NCBI GenBank assembly: GCA_041658185.1
Contig: JBBAAR010000012.1
Coordinates: forward strand, 1-64,000
Direction: 5' to 3'
DNA length: 64,000 nt
DNA from: UBA8919 sp041658185
Lineage (GTDB): Bacteria; Elusimicrobiota; UBA8919
Below the pieces are notes generated by a model. It saw nothing but the letters and a program-made list of their open reading frames with translations, was not told where the DNA came from and searched no databases. Below are positions 1-7,268 of the stretch, piece after piece (position 1 is the stretch's first letter; the number at the start of each line of letters is the position of its first letter). Both the position numbers and the translations under genes were made by a program.

Positions 1-2
1 AC

Positions 3-446
3 AGACCGCTGCTCCTTTTTGACGTCAATATGCCGAATGACGCCGGGATGTATTTTTCCGGCGGCGGCGAGTACTGGATAAGGGATATTCTGGCGCTTCG
101 TGCCGGATATGTAACGAAGGGCTCGCGGGATACGGACAGCGGCATCAGATTCGGCGTGGGCATAAAAGGTCTCGGGATGAGTTTTGATTACGCATATTCC
201 GGTTTCGGCGATTTGGGTAATTCTCACAGGTTCGGCTTGACGGTCAATTTTGAAACCCCGACGATTTTTGCCACCTCCCCGCAGATAGATATAAATAAAA
301 TATACCAGCGCGCCCTTGAACTTTTTAATCAGGGCAGATATGTTGAATCGACATTGGAATTTAATAAAGTGCTGAAACTTGATCCCACCAACAAAGATGC
401 GCTGGAATATATGAAAAGGGCATCCGAAAAAATGAAAAAACCGTAA
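3..446 (+). CDS. PorV/PorQ-like outer-membrane protein with C-terminal TPR (5' end outside window)
   Basis: The reading frame is already open at base 3, so only the C-terminal part is present and the ATG at 30 is internal. The visible protein has alternating beta-strand patterns (GGGEYWIRDILALRAGY, SFDYAYSGFGDLGNSHRFGL) typical of the last strands of PorV/PorQ-type barrels. A short TPR-like tail follows (KIYQRALELFNQGRYVES, then a second helix ending at the stop). A barrel with a TPR tail suggests an outer-membrane role with a periplasmic protein-binding extension. Its DNA is visibly more GC-rich than the next gene. The family call is by pattern only. Confidence 0.7.
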   Translation, partial: RPLLLFDVNMPNDAGMYFSGGGEYWIRDILALRAGYVTKGSRDTDSGIRFGVGIKGLGMSFDYAYSGFGDLGNSHRFGLTVNFETPTIFATSPQIDINKIYQRALELFNQGRYVESTLEFNKVLKLDPTNKDALEYMKRASEKMKKP

Positions 447-493
447 ACGGCATTTACCCCGAAGTTGTTCCGATATTATTTTATTAATTCACT

Positions 494-1639
494 ATGAGAT
501 ATCTTTTTAGAATATTTTTTATTTTTTGTTTTTTTAATTTTTTACCGAGAATACTTCATTCCGAAAAAGGAGAAACACCGATAAAATTATCCAAACAAGA
601 TGCGGCGCAAATTAAGCAATTACAGAAAGCCGGTGTCAATAAGTATAATTCAGGCAACTATAAGGAAGCGATGGATTTGTTTCTACAGGTATTGGCAATT
701 GATCCGAAAAATGAAAAAGCAAAGGAGTACATAGAAAAAGCGGGAGATAAAATGCTTGAGCCGGAAAGGAAGGCAATTGAAAAGGAACGGGCCCAACTTA
801 TGGAAGACGCCCGGCAGGCATTTAAAGAGTATCAAAAGCAGCAAGCGAAACAGGATAAGTTGATTAAGTTGCTGTTCAAGTCGGCAAAGAATGCCCACGA
901 CAAAAAACGGTTCTTAAAGGCAACTGATAAGTTCAAGGAAATAATTTTACAATATCCGGATTATGATTTAGCGAGAAAGTACTATGAAAAGATATCAAGT
1001 GATATGAATGCTACAGCAAAAGAATTACAGACAACCGATCTTGAAGGATTATCATATGCTAATGGCTATGTTTCCTATTATGACCAGAAACTAACTGATG
1101 CTGTGAACGAGTGGGAAAAGGTTTTGCATATAAATCCAAATAGAGACGAATTAAACGAATATATCTTAAAAGTGAATAATTATTTGAAAGATACCGAAAA
1201 ACTTGCCAAAGAAAAAGAAACTGAAGAACGGATAAAACAGTTATTTGCGGAAGGTGTTTATAGTTTTGATAATAAAAATTGGATTCCCTGTATAAAAAAA
1301 ATGGAAAATGTTCAGAATATCTGTAGAACTGATCCGTTCCCGAGATCACTTGAATGGTATAATAAAGCACGAGAATATATAGTAAAGACGATTGAAGAAT
1401 TGTCAAAGGTTACCCCAAAACCTATTGCCCCCGTATTAGTTGAGAAACCTGAAGAGGTTGAAATAGATATAGCAGGAGCTAATAAGAAATATACAGAAGG
1501 ACTTATTTTATATGTACAGGGCAAACTTTTTGATGCGGTAAAAGTATGGGAGATTGCTATACGACTCAATCCAAATCACGAAAAGGCACAAAGGGCACTG
1601 GAAAAGGCAAAAAAAGAATTGGGATTGCTAAAAAAATAA
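494..1639 (+). CDS. Secreted TPR-repeat protein
   Basis: 381 residues. The N-terminus is a hydrophobic signal peptide (RYLFRIFFIFCFFNFLPRIL). TPR-type helical pairs follow near residues 45-85, 125-160, 185-225, 240-280 and 330-375, for example GVNKYNSGNYKEAMDLFLQV and GLILYVQGKLFDAVKVWEIA. A charged coiled-coil-like segment lies around residues 90-125. No catalytic motif is seen. It follows the PorV-like gene by 47 bases and shares the TPR theme, so the two probably work together at the envelope. The specific function is unknown. Confidence 0.7.
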   Translation: MRYLFRIFFIFCFFNFLPRILHSEKGETPIKLSKQDAAQIKQLQKAGVNKYNSGNYKEAMDLFLQVLAIDPKNEKAKEYIEKAGDKMLEPERKAIEKERAQLMEDARQAFKEYQKQQAKQDKLIKLLFKSAKNAHDKKRFLKATDKFKEIILQYPDYDLARKYYEKISSDMNATAKELQTTDLEGLSYANGYVSYYDQKLTDAVNEWEKVLHINPNRDELNEYILKVNNYLKDTEKLAKEKETEERIKQLFAEGVYSFDNKNWIPCIKKMENVQNICRTDPFPRSLEWYNKAREYIVKTIEELSKVTPKPIAPVLVEKPEEVEIDIAGANKKYTEGLILYVQGKLFDAVKVWEIAIRLNPNHEKAQRALEKAKKELGLLKK

Positions 1640-1926
1640 TGTGAAGTTGTTAAAAGAAAGTGAATTTTCTCCTTTGCAAGATAAAATAATCACAGAAAAC
1701 ACAGAGTTCTCTTGAAGAAAGTAAAGATATTCCAATCCCGCTTGTTAAATGTAGTGTAATAATGACCCAGGGTTGTAAACGAATTTTGTTCCGCCCCGAA
1801 TTCAAACACCAATAATAAAAATAAATTAAGTGGATCAATTTTCAATTGCAACTATACCTTAAAGAGGGTCAATTTGTGATTACAGATAACAACTAACATC
1901 TTGAACTTAAAATTTGCCGAAAAATC

Positions 1927-1955
1927 TTGACAAAAGAGAAATTATTTTATAGAAT
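1927..1955 (+). promoter_or_regulatory. Sigma-70-type promoter
   Basis: A -35 TTGACA at 1927-1932 and a -10 TAGAAT at 1950-1955 are separated by exactly 17 bases. Transcription would start near 1962, ahead of the small reading frame at 2014 and possibly on into the zinc-ribbon/rnhA/rnpB genes. No other strong promoter was seen before those genes. Confidence 0.5.
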
Positions 1956-2013
1956 TACAACCTAATATGAGAAATATTTCAGGATTATTGGGAATTGCAA
2001 AAATGACAGAAAT

Positions 2014-2169
2014 ATGGTGCCGGAAATTTACTGCCCAAATACCGCCCACGAGTATGATAAAAAGCACAAAAGCGGTAAAAGGGTCTCTAAGGGATATAAA
2101 ACGGAAATCATGGATTTTACCGACGATAAAATGATACAAAAAAGGATGTCAGACGGTAAAATTGGGTAA
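2014..2169 (+). CDS. Possible 51-residue protein or gene remnant
   Basis: The frame is open from 1966 and has an ATG at 2014 just after a good promoter. The product begins MVPEIYCPNTAHEYD and ends QKRMSDGKIG, rich in Lys and Asp with a single Cys. Composition looks protein-like rather than random, but no family is recognised and no clear ribosome binding site is seen. It stops 22 bases before the tRNA-Val remnant, so it may be the end of a larger, now broken island gene. Confidence 0.3.
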   Translation: MVPEIYCPNTAHEYDKKHKSGKRVSKGYKTEIMDFTDDKMIQKRMSDGKIG

Positions 2170-2191
2170 GGGAAAAATTATACGGAAAGCC

Positions 2192-2233
2192 CTCACACGG
2201 GAGGGGTCGCAGGTTCAATCCCTGCATTGCCCG
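2192..2233 (+). pseudogene. 3' half of a tRNA-Val(CAC), candidate att scar
   Basis: From the anticodon loop onward the sequence is a normal tRNA: C32, T33, anticodon CAC at 2194-2196, a 3' anticodon strand GGGAG, variable loop GGGTC, T stem GCAGG/CCTGC around a TTCAATC loop, and 3' acceptor strand ATTGCCC. The 5' half is missing. There is no GGGCAAT acceptor strand or D arm upstream, and the bases at positions 27-31 pair at only two of five positions. A break at the anticodon loop is where tyrosine integrases commonly recombine. Confidence 0.65.
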
Positions 2234-2242
2234 GTATGAATT

Positions 2243-2944
2243 ATGAATGAACAACTTATAAAACTTATAGAATTGCAGGACATTGATTCCAAAATAGACG
2301 AGGCAAATAATAACATTGAGAAAATCAACGGTGAAATGAACTTTTTACGGGAAACCCTTGTAAAGGAAAAAGAACAGATTGAATCCGCCAAAAAAGATAT
2401 AACGAGCAGTAATATTTTAAAAAAAGAAAAGGAAATAGAAATAGCGTCAATAGATGAAAAAATCAAAAAGCACAATATGGAATTAAATGCGGTTAAAACC
2501 AACGATGCATATAAAGCGCTTTTAACAGAGATAGAAAACGGGAAAGAAGAAAAATTAAGAATAGAAGATGAATTACTGGCATTGATGGAAGCCGATGAAA
2601 AAACTTCTAAGGACATAAAAAATTTGCAAAAAGAGTATGAAAACAAAGAATCGGAATTTGCAGCAAAAAAAGTGTTGTTTGAAAGTGATTTAAAGAAAGC
2701 GTCGGCAGTGGTTTCACAACTTCTTGAGGAACGGAAAACAAAACTGGCAGTATTGCCGAAAAATATCGCCGACAAGTACGAAAATATAAGAAAAAACAAA
2801 AAAGGCGCCGCCGTCGTAATAGTAGAAGATAATACCTGCGGCGGATGTCACAGGAATTTACCGATTCACATTATTGACGAATTAAAAAAAGGCAAGGATT
2901 TGATTTCCTGTCATAATTGTATGAGGATTTTGTATCAGAAATGA
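2243..2944 (+). CDS. Coiled-coil protein with C4 zinc ribbon (zf-RING_7 / CT398-like)
   Basis: 233 residues. A long charged coiled coil covers roughly residues 5-175. A C-terminal zinc ribbon follows, with CGGCHRNLP and SCHNCMRILY supplying two CxxC pairs. This matches the C4-type zinc-ribbon family (PF02591), thought to bind nucleic acids or act as an adaptor; exact roles are poorly known. The gene begins only 9 bases after the tRNA-Val remnant, so its original upstream region may have been replaced. Its stop overlaps the rnhA start (ATGA), implying co-translation. Confidence 0.8.
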   Translation: MNEQLIKLIELQDIDSKIDEANNNIEKINGEMNFLRETLVKEKEQIESAKKDITSSNILKKEKEIEIASIDEKIKKHNMELNAVKTNDAYKALLTEIENGKEEKLRIEDELLALMEADEKTSKDIKNLQKEYENKESEFAAKKVLFESDLKKASAVVSQLLEERKTKLAVLPKNIADKYENIRKNKKGAAVVIVEDNTCGGCHRNLPIHIIDELKKGKDLISCHNCMRILYQK

Positions 2945-3360
2945 TGAAAGAACTTGTTATCCATATTGACGGTGCATCGCGTGGTAACCCGGGACCATCC
3001 GGGATAGGAATAGTTGTTAAAGATACTTCAGGAAAAGTCGTTAAAAATATAAAAAAATATATTGGAATTGTTACAAACAATACGGCAGAATACAGTGCGT
3101 TTCTCACTGCGCTTTGCGAAGCGGAAAAGTTTGGGGCTGATAAAATTAAAATTTTCCTTGATTCGGAACTTGTTTATAAACAATATCTCGGCGAATACAG
3201 AACCAACGATAAAAATCTTAAAGAGCATTTGAAAAAAATAAGAGAGAAAGAAAAAATTTTTTTAAGCGTTGAAGTTACGCACGTTCCGAGAGAAAATAAT
3301 AAAGAAGCAGACAAACTTGCAAACATTGCGATAAATATAGGTGAAACAGGAGGGGATTAA
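2941..3360 (+). CDS. rnhA: Ribonuclease HI family protein
   Basis: Cleaves the RNA strand of RNA:DNA hybrids. The acidic active-site residues are visible: Asp in HIDGASRGNPG, Glu in NNTAEYSA, Asp in FLDSELVYKQ, and the last Asp in EADKLANIA. Start chosen at the ATG at 2941, which overlaps the upstream stop by 4 bases; the frame extends further upstream but the family begins at KELVIHIDG. About 139 residues, normal for a minimal RNase H. The RNase P RNA gene follows directly after the stop. Confidence 0.9.
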   Translation: MMKELVIHIDGASRGNPGPSGIGIVVKDTSGKVVKNIKKYIGIVTNNTAEYSAFLTALCEAEKFGADKIKIFLDSELVYKQYLGEYRTNDKNLKEHLKKIREKEKIFLSVEVTHVPRENNKEADKLANIAINIGETGGD

Positions 3361-3762
3361 GGAATTGCTCTCCGCCGACCGGCGGGGAGAGGAAAGTCCG
3401 GACTCCGTAGAACAGGGTGATGGCTAACGGCCACCGTGCAGTACCACTTTCCAAAAAGTGGTATTGGATAGGGAAAGTGCCACAGAAAAAATACGGCCTA
3501 TTTTAACCCTAAAGGTTAAAAGGCAAAGGTGAAAAGGCGCGGTAAGAGCGCACCGCTTTGATAGCGATATCAGAGGCAGGGCAAACCCCACCCGGAGCAA
3601 GGTCCAAAATAAAAGATTCGTTCCGGCTGAAAAGGAACGAAACGGGATTGTTCGTCCCGTCACTATTTTTAAGGTTGACCGCTTGACCCCGCAAGTAATT
3701 TCGGGGCTAGAGAAATAATTCCTTTATCCCGATAAAACGGGGTAAACAGAATCCGGCTTACT
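3361..3762 (+). ncRNA. rnpB: RNase P RNA
   Basis: Catalytic RNA that trims tRNA 5' leaders. Diagnostic conserved blocks are present in order: GAGGAAAGTCCGGACTCC near the 5' end, ACAGGGTGATGGCTAACGGCC, GGTAAGAGCGCACCGC, GGCAAACCCCACCCGGAGCA, and AGAGAAATAATTCC plus ACAGAATCCGGCTTAC at the 3' end. Length near 400 bases fits bacterial type A. Ends are estimated from the terminal helix. It abuts rnhA, so it may be co-transcribed or have a promoter inside rnhA. Confidence 0.93.
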
Positions 3763-3866
3763 AATCTCCTCCTGTATCAGTAAAACTTTTTCCTTCTGCG
3801 TCATAGTCAATCCTACTTAAAAAGTTACGCTTACCTCCATCTGTAAAAAATAATAAAAAAAAACAC

Positions 3867-3895
3867 TTGACAAAGTATAATGAATTTTTTATAAT
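3867..3895 (+). promoter_or_regulatory. Consensus sigma-70 promoter of the dcw cluster
   Basis: -35 TTGACA at 3867-3872, a 17-base spacer, and -10 TATAAT at 3890-3895, a perfect match to the consensus. Transcription would start near 3902, right at the repeated GTGGTGAAT boxes upstream of mraZ. Confidence 0.75.
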
Positions 3896-3902
3896 GTACT
3901 GA

Positions 3903-3940
3903 AGTGGTGAATAGTGGTGAATTAATAGTAATTATGGTTA
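3903..3940 (+). promoter_or_regulatory. Probable MraZ operator boxes
   Basis: Two perfect 10-bp direct repeats AGTGGTGAAT occupy 3903-3912 and 3913-3922. A weaker TGG-containing box lies exactly two periods further on (TGG at 3935). MraZ is known to autoregulate dcw clusters through short G-rich repeats with 10-bp spacing just after the promoter, and these sit at that place. The assignment is inferred from position and periodicity. Confidence 0.6.
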
Positions 3941-3944
3941 GTTC

Positions 3945-3978
3945 ACCCCGTTAGATAAGATTTTCTATCTAATGGGGT
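3945..3978 (+). repeat. CCCC-TTAGA hairpin, copy 1, in the mraZ leader
   Basis: A 13-bp stem: ACCCCGTTAGATA pairs with TATCTAATGGGGT (one G:T pair) around an 8-base loop. It ends just before the AAAGGA ribosome binding site of mraZ, so it could affect translation. Related hairpins occur at 20457-20490 and 22851-22881. Confidence 0.65.
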
Positions 3979-3989
3979 AAAGGATAATT

Positions 3990-4409
3990 ATGTTTGTCGG
4001 ACTCTACGAATACTCAATTGATTCAAAAGGCAGGATTTTCATACCTTCAAAATTCAGGCGAAACAATCATTTCATAATTACAATAGGACTTGACGAATGC
4101 CTGTATGCTTATCCCAAAGATAGATGGGGAAAACTTGAAAACAAACTTGACGGACTGCCGTTTAATGATAAATCGGAAGAAAGGGCGTTCAAAAGAGTTT
4201 TTTTATCCGGTGCTACCGAGTTAAAACCGGATTCACAGGGCAGGATTTTAATACCCTATCATTTGAGAAATTATGCCAAATTAAAAAACGATGTTGTGAT
4301 AATAGGGGTTTCAAGCAGGATAGAAATATGGTCAAAATCCATTTGGGAAAAATATAACAAAAATGCCAAAAAATTATTTTTCAAACATGTAAGTTCTTTA
4401 GAAATATAG
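3990..4409 (+). CDS. mraZ: Transcriptional regulator MraZ
   Basis: 139 residues with the two SpoVT-AbrB-like half domains and their DxxGR signatures: SIDSKGRIFIPSKFR near residue 10 and KPDSQGRILIPYHLR near residue 76. MraZ is the DNA-binding first gene of the division and cell-wall cluster and represses its own promoter. AAAGGA lies at the right distance before the ATG. rsmH follows after two bases. A consensus promoter and repeat boxes upstream fit autoregulation. Confidence 0.95.
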   Translation: MFVGLYEYSIDSKGRIFIPSKFRRNNHFIITIGLDECLYAYPKDRWGKLENKLDGLPFNDKSEERAFKRVFLSGATELKPDSQGRILIPYHLRNYAKLKNDVVIIGVSSRIEIWSKSIWEKYNKNAKKLFFKHVSSLEI

Positions 4410-4411
4410 TT

Positions 4412-5293
4412 ATGAAGCATATCCCCGTAATGTCCGACGAAGCAATTAAGTATTTGAATATAAAAAAAAACGGAACATACATTGATTGTACTTTCGGTAG
4501 CGGCGGACATTCGCTCGAGATAATTAAAAAGATGTCCTTATATGGAAAACTTTTAGCGTTGGACTGGGATTGCGAAACGGAAAAATTATTCACGGAAAAT
4601 TTTAATTCTTACAAGAATGCAAAATTTGTATGCTCTAACTTTGCGGAATTATCAACAGTTGTAAGAGAATATAACATCAAAAAGATTGACGGGGTATTGT
4701 TTGATTTCGGATTTTCTTCATTACAGATTGGCAATTATAACAGAGGTTTCAGTTTTAATTTTGATGCGCCGCTTGATATGAGATACAGCGTGAACAATCT
4801 GTTAACAGCCGATAAAATTATCAATACTTACGACGAGAAAAAACTTGCAAAGATATTTTTGGATTTTGCAGACGAGCGATTTGCGGAAAAAATTGCAAAA
4901 ACAATAGTTGTTTACAGAATGCAGAGAAAAATATCAAAAACATTGGAACTTGTTGAAATAATTAGATCTGCGACGCCATATTGGTATCACAGGCGAAAAA
5001 TTCATTTTGCTACAAAAACATTTCAAGCATTAAGAATTGCGGTTAACAATGAACTGGAAAATATAGAAAAAGGAATCCTGTCGGCAATAAATCTGGTTTC
5101 CGCAGGTTCTATAATAGTCGTTATTTCGTTTCATTCAATTGAGCACAGATTATTAAAAAATATTTTCAAAGAAGCGGTAAAAAATAATTCTATAAAATTA
5201 GTTGAAAAAAAACCGGTTTTCCCTCAGCAATTTGAAATTGCCAAAAATCCGCGCTCCCGGTCCGCACAGTTAAGAGTTGTGGAAAAAATATGA
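4412..5293 (+). CDS. rsmH: 16S rRNA m4C1402 methyltransferase RsmH
   Basis: Methylates N4 of C1402 in 16S rRNA using S-adenosylmethionine. The opening HIPVMSDEAI and the SAM-binding motif DCTFGSGGHS are visible, as are LFDFGFSSLQ, MRYS and the C-terminal SFHSIEHRLLKN and RSRSAQLR motifs. 293 residues is slightly short of the usual ~310. Second gene of the dcw operon; its stop overlaps the ftsL start by 4 bases. Confidence 0.95.
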   Translation: MKHIPVMSDEAIKYLNIKKNGTYIDCTFGSGGHSLEIIKKMSLYGKLLALDWDCETEKLFTENFNSYKNAKFVCSNFAELSTVVREYNIKKIDGVLFDFGFSSLQIGNYNRGFSFNFDAPLDMRYSVNNLLTADKIINTYDEKKLAKIFLDFADERFAEKIAKTIVVYRMQRKISKTLELVEIIRSATPYWYHRRKIHFATKTFQALRIAVNNELENIEKGILSAINLVSAGSIIVVISFHSIEHRLLKNIFKEAVKNNSIKLVEKKPVFPQQFEIAKNPRSRSAQLRVVEKI

Positions 5294-5598
5294 GAGTTCA
5301 CAGAGTCCACGGAGTAAATAAAATAAAACGTTCCGGCGTGTATTTTAAGTGGTCAATTATAATAATAATTTTCGGTTCTTTTTATGCATGGCAGAGAATA
5401 GAATCGAGAAAACTCGGTTACAGAATAAGCGAAATTAACGGAAGAATTTTGTCGTTAGCCAAGGAAAATAAATATCTTACAATGAAAATAATGGACATAA
5501 CTGCGATGAATAATCTTGAAGAAGCAGCCAAAAAGCGTTTGGGGCTGGTAACGCCAAAGCCGTCCGATATCGTGGTAATTGAACCGGGGTCAAAATGA
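5290..5598 (+). CDS. ftsL: FtsL-like division protein
   Basis: 102 residues: a short basic N-terminus, one membrane segment (WSIIIIIFGSFYAWQRI, about residues 18-35), then a coiled-coil region (NGRILSLAKENKYLTMKI) and AAKKRLGLVTP near the end. That topology and position between rsmH and the division transpeptidase define FtsL; sequence similarity in this family is weak. The first codons (MRVHRVHGV) come from a GAGTTCACAGAGTCCACGG-type word resembling repeats seen elsewhere in the window. Overlaps neighbours by 4 bases on both sides. Confidence 0.75.
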   Translation: MRVHRVHGVNKIKRSGVYFKWSIIIIIFGSFYAWQRIESRKLGYRISEINGRILSLAKENKYLTMKIMDITAMNNLEEAAKKRLGLVTPKPSDIVVIEPGSK

Positions 5599-7268
5599 GA
5601 ATCATAAAGTATAAAATTATTTTTATTTGTCTTTTTATTTTTTTTATGTTTTTCATTATTGGTTCCCGTTTGTTTTGGGTGCAAATTGTTAATTATACTT
5701 TTTTTGCCCAAGAGGTTTCCAAGCAATCTAAAAGAGTAAAAAAATCTCAGACGTTGAGGGGAAATATTTACGACAGAAATATGATGACTCTTGCAACAAG
5801 TATGTCGGCGGAATCGTGTTATATTGAGACAAAAAGAGCAAGAGATTTGGATATAGAACTTTTTTCAAAATGTACAGGTATGTTGCCCGCGGATATCCGG
5901 TCAAAATTAAAACAGAACAAGAATTCAGTTTTAATAAAAAGGAAATTGCTCCCGGATGAAGTGCTGAAGATCAAAGCGAAAAATTTCCCCGGCGTTTACT
6001 TTGAAAAAGAGCAACTGCGTTTTTATCCCGAGAATTCGTTGGCAAGTTATGTGGTTGGAGTTGTCGGCATGGACAACAAAGGATTGCTGGGAGTTGAATA
6101 TCTGTTCAATGATTTTCTTACGGGTCTATCAAAAAAATATGTTGTTATGAAAGACGGCAAGGGAAGGGAGATAGTTTTAGATAATGATCCGGAAGATGAA
6201 AACAGATATGTGGTGTTGACAATTGATACCCGTTTGCAGCACATTGCCGAAACTGTTCTCAAAAAAGCTTATGAAACCACTTCTGCCAAATCACTGACTT
6301 GCATAATTCAAAATCCTTATACCGGAGAAATTCTTGCTATGGCATCATATCCTTCATTTGATCCGAATAAAAAAATTGATCAAAAAATGCTTAAAAATAC
6401 GGCTATCGGCGATGCATTTGAGCCCGGAAGTGTTTTTAAAATTGTAACCGCCGCTGCTGTTTTGGAAAAACATCCGGAAGTTTTAAGTGAAAATTTTTTT
6501 TGTGAAAACGGTTCTTATAAATTAGCGAAAGATGTTATTATTCACGACCACGAAAAATACGGTGCGCTGTCTTTTGAAGAAATGTTTGCATATTCGTCAA
6601 ATATCGGTTTTGCAAAACTTGGAAGAATTATAGGAAAACAGGATCTGTGGCAGTATGCCCGTTCTTTCGGGTTTGGAATGAATACGGGAATAGAACTTAC
6701 AGGTGAGAATTACGGGCGATTAGAACCTCCGAGCAAATGGTCGGGTGTTTCCTGTGAAATAATTTCTTTCGGGCAGGAATTATCCGCCAATGCTTTACAA
6801 ATCATAAATTCATTTTCAACCATTGCTAACGGCGGAATTTTGATGGAGCCGAAAATAATAAAATCCGTTTTTTGTAACAACAAGGAAATCCAAACTTTTG
6901 AGCCGGTAAAAATAAGAAGGGTAATTTCACCCGTGACCGCTGACAATATTAGAAAAATGCTGGAAGCCGTTGTTGAATACGGAACCGGTGTGCAGGCAGG
7001 AATTGACGGTATTAAAATTGCCGGTAAAACTGGCACCGCCCAAAAATACGACAAGCACCTGAAAAAGTATTCCGATTCAAAATATGTTTCGCTTTTTGCA
7101 GGATTTTTTCCGTCTAAAAAGCCCGAGGTAACGGTTCTGGTTATCGTGGACGAGCCGAAAGGCGATTACTGGGCGTCTTCAATTGCCGCGCCGATTTTCA
7201 AGAACATTTCATCAAACATTCTTGAATATCTGAATATCCGCCAGGAAAACAAACTTGTGCTAAAATGA
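5595..7268 (+). CDS. ftsI: Division-specific peptidoglycan transpeptidase (class B PBP, FtsI)
   Basis: Cross-links septal peptidoglycan. One N-terminal membrane anchor (about residues 5-25) is followed by a dimerisation domain (RGNIYDRN) and a transpeptidase domain. Active-site motifs: S279-V-F-K282, S334-S-N336 and K478-T-G-T. 557 residues without PASTA repeats, shorter than many Gram-positive homologues and usual for Gram-negatives. Translationally coupled on both sides by 4-base overlaps. Paired with FtsW in the same operon. Confidence 0.93.
   Translation: MRIIKYKIIFICLFIFFMFFIIGSRLFWVQIVNYTFFAQEVSKQSKRVKKSQTLRGNIYDRNMMTLATSMSAESCYIETKRARDLDIELFSKCTGMLPADIRSKLKQNKNSVLIKRKLLPDEVLKIKAKNFPGVYFEKEQLRFYPENSLASYVVGVVGMDNKGLLGVEYLFNDFLTGLSKKYVVMKDGKGREIVLDNDPEDENRYVVLTIDTRLQHIAETVLKKAYETTSAKSLTCIIQNPYTGEILAMASYPSFDPNKKIDQKMLKNTAIGDAFEPGSVFKIVTAAAVLEKHPEVLSENFFCENGSYKLAKDVIIHDHEKYGALSFEEMFAYSSNIGFAKLGRIIGKQDLWQYARSFGFGMNTGIELTGENYGRLEPPSKWSGVSCEIISFGQELSANALQIINSFSTIANGGILMEPKIIKSVFCNNKEIQTFEPVKIRRVISPVTADNIRKMLEAVVEYGTGVQAGIDGIKIAGKTGTAQKYDKHLKKYSDSKYVSLFAGFFPSKKPEVTVLVIVDEPKGDYWASSIAAPIFKNISSNILEYLNIRQENKLVLK

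Larger units (their letters stand above)
1640..2242. other. Gene-poor interval ending in a tRNA remnant
   Basis: No long reading frame is present. The first ~290 bases show only scattered low-complexity words such as ACAGAAAACACAGAG. A sigma-70-like promoter, a 51-codon reading frame and a 3' tRNA-Val half follow and are listed separately. The interval separates the TPR genes from the zinc-ribbon/rnhA pair and looks like the edge of an integrated segment. Confidence 0.6.

Noticed and set aside
2150..2233. Complete tRNA-Val gene
   Set aside because: No 5' acceptor strand or D arm can be found upstream; only the 3' half folds, so it is a remnant.
2215..2799. 194-codon Ser/Phe-rich reading frame on -
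   Set aside because: Shadow of the coiled-coil zinc-ribbon gene; Glu/Lys-rich coding reads as Ser/Phe on the other strand.
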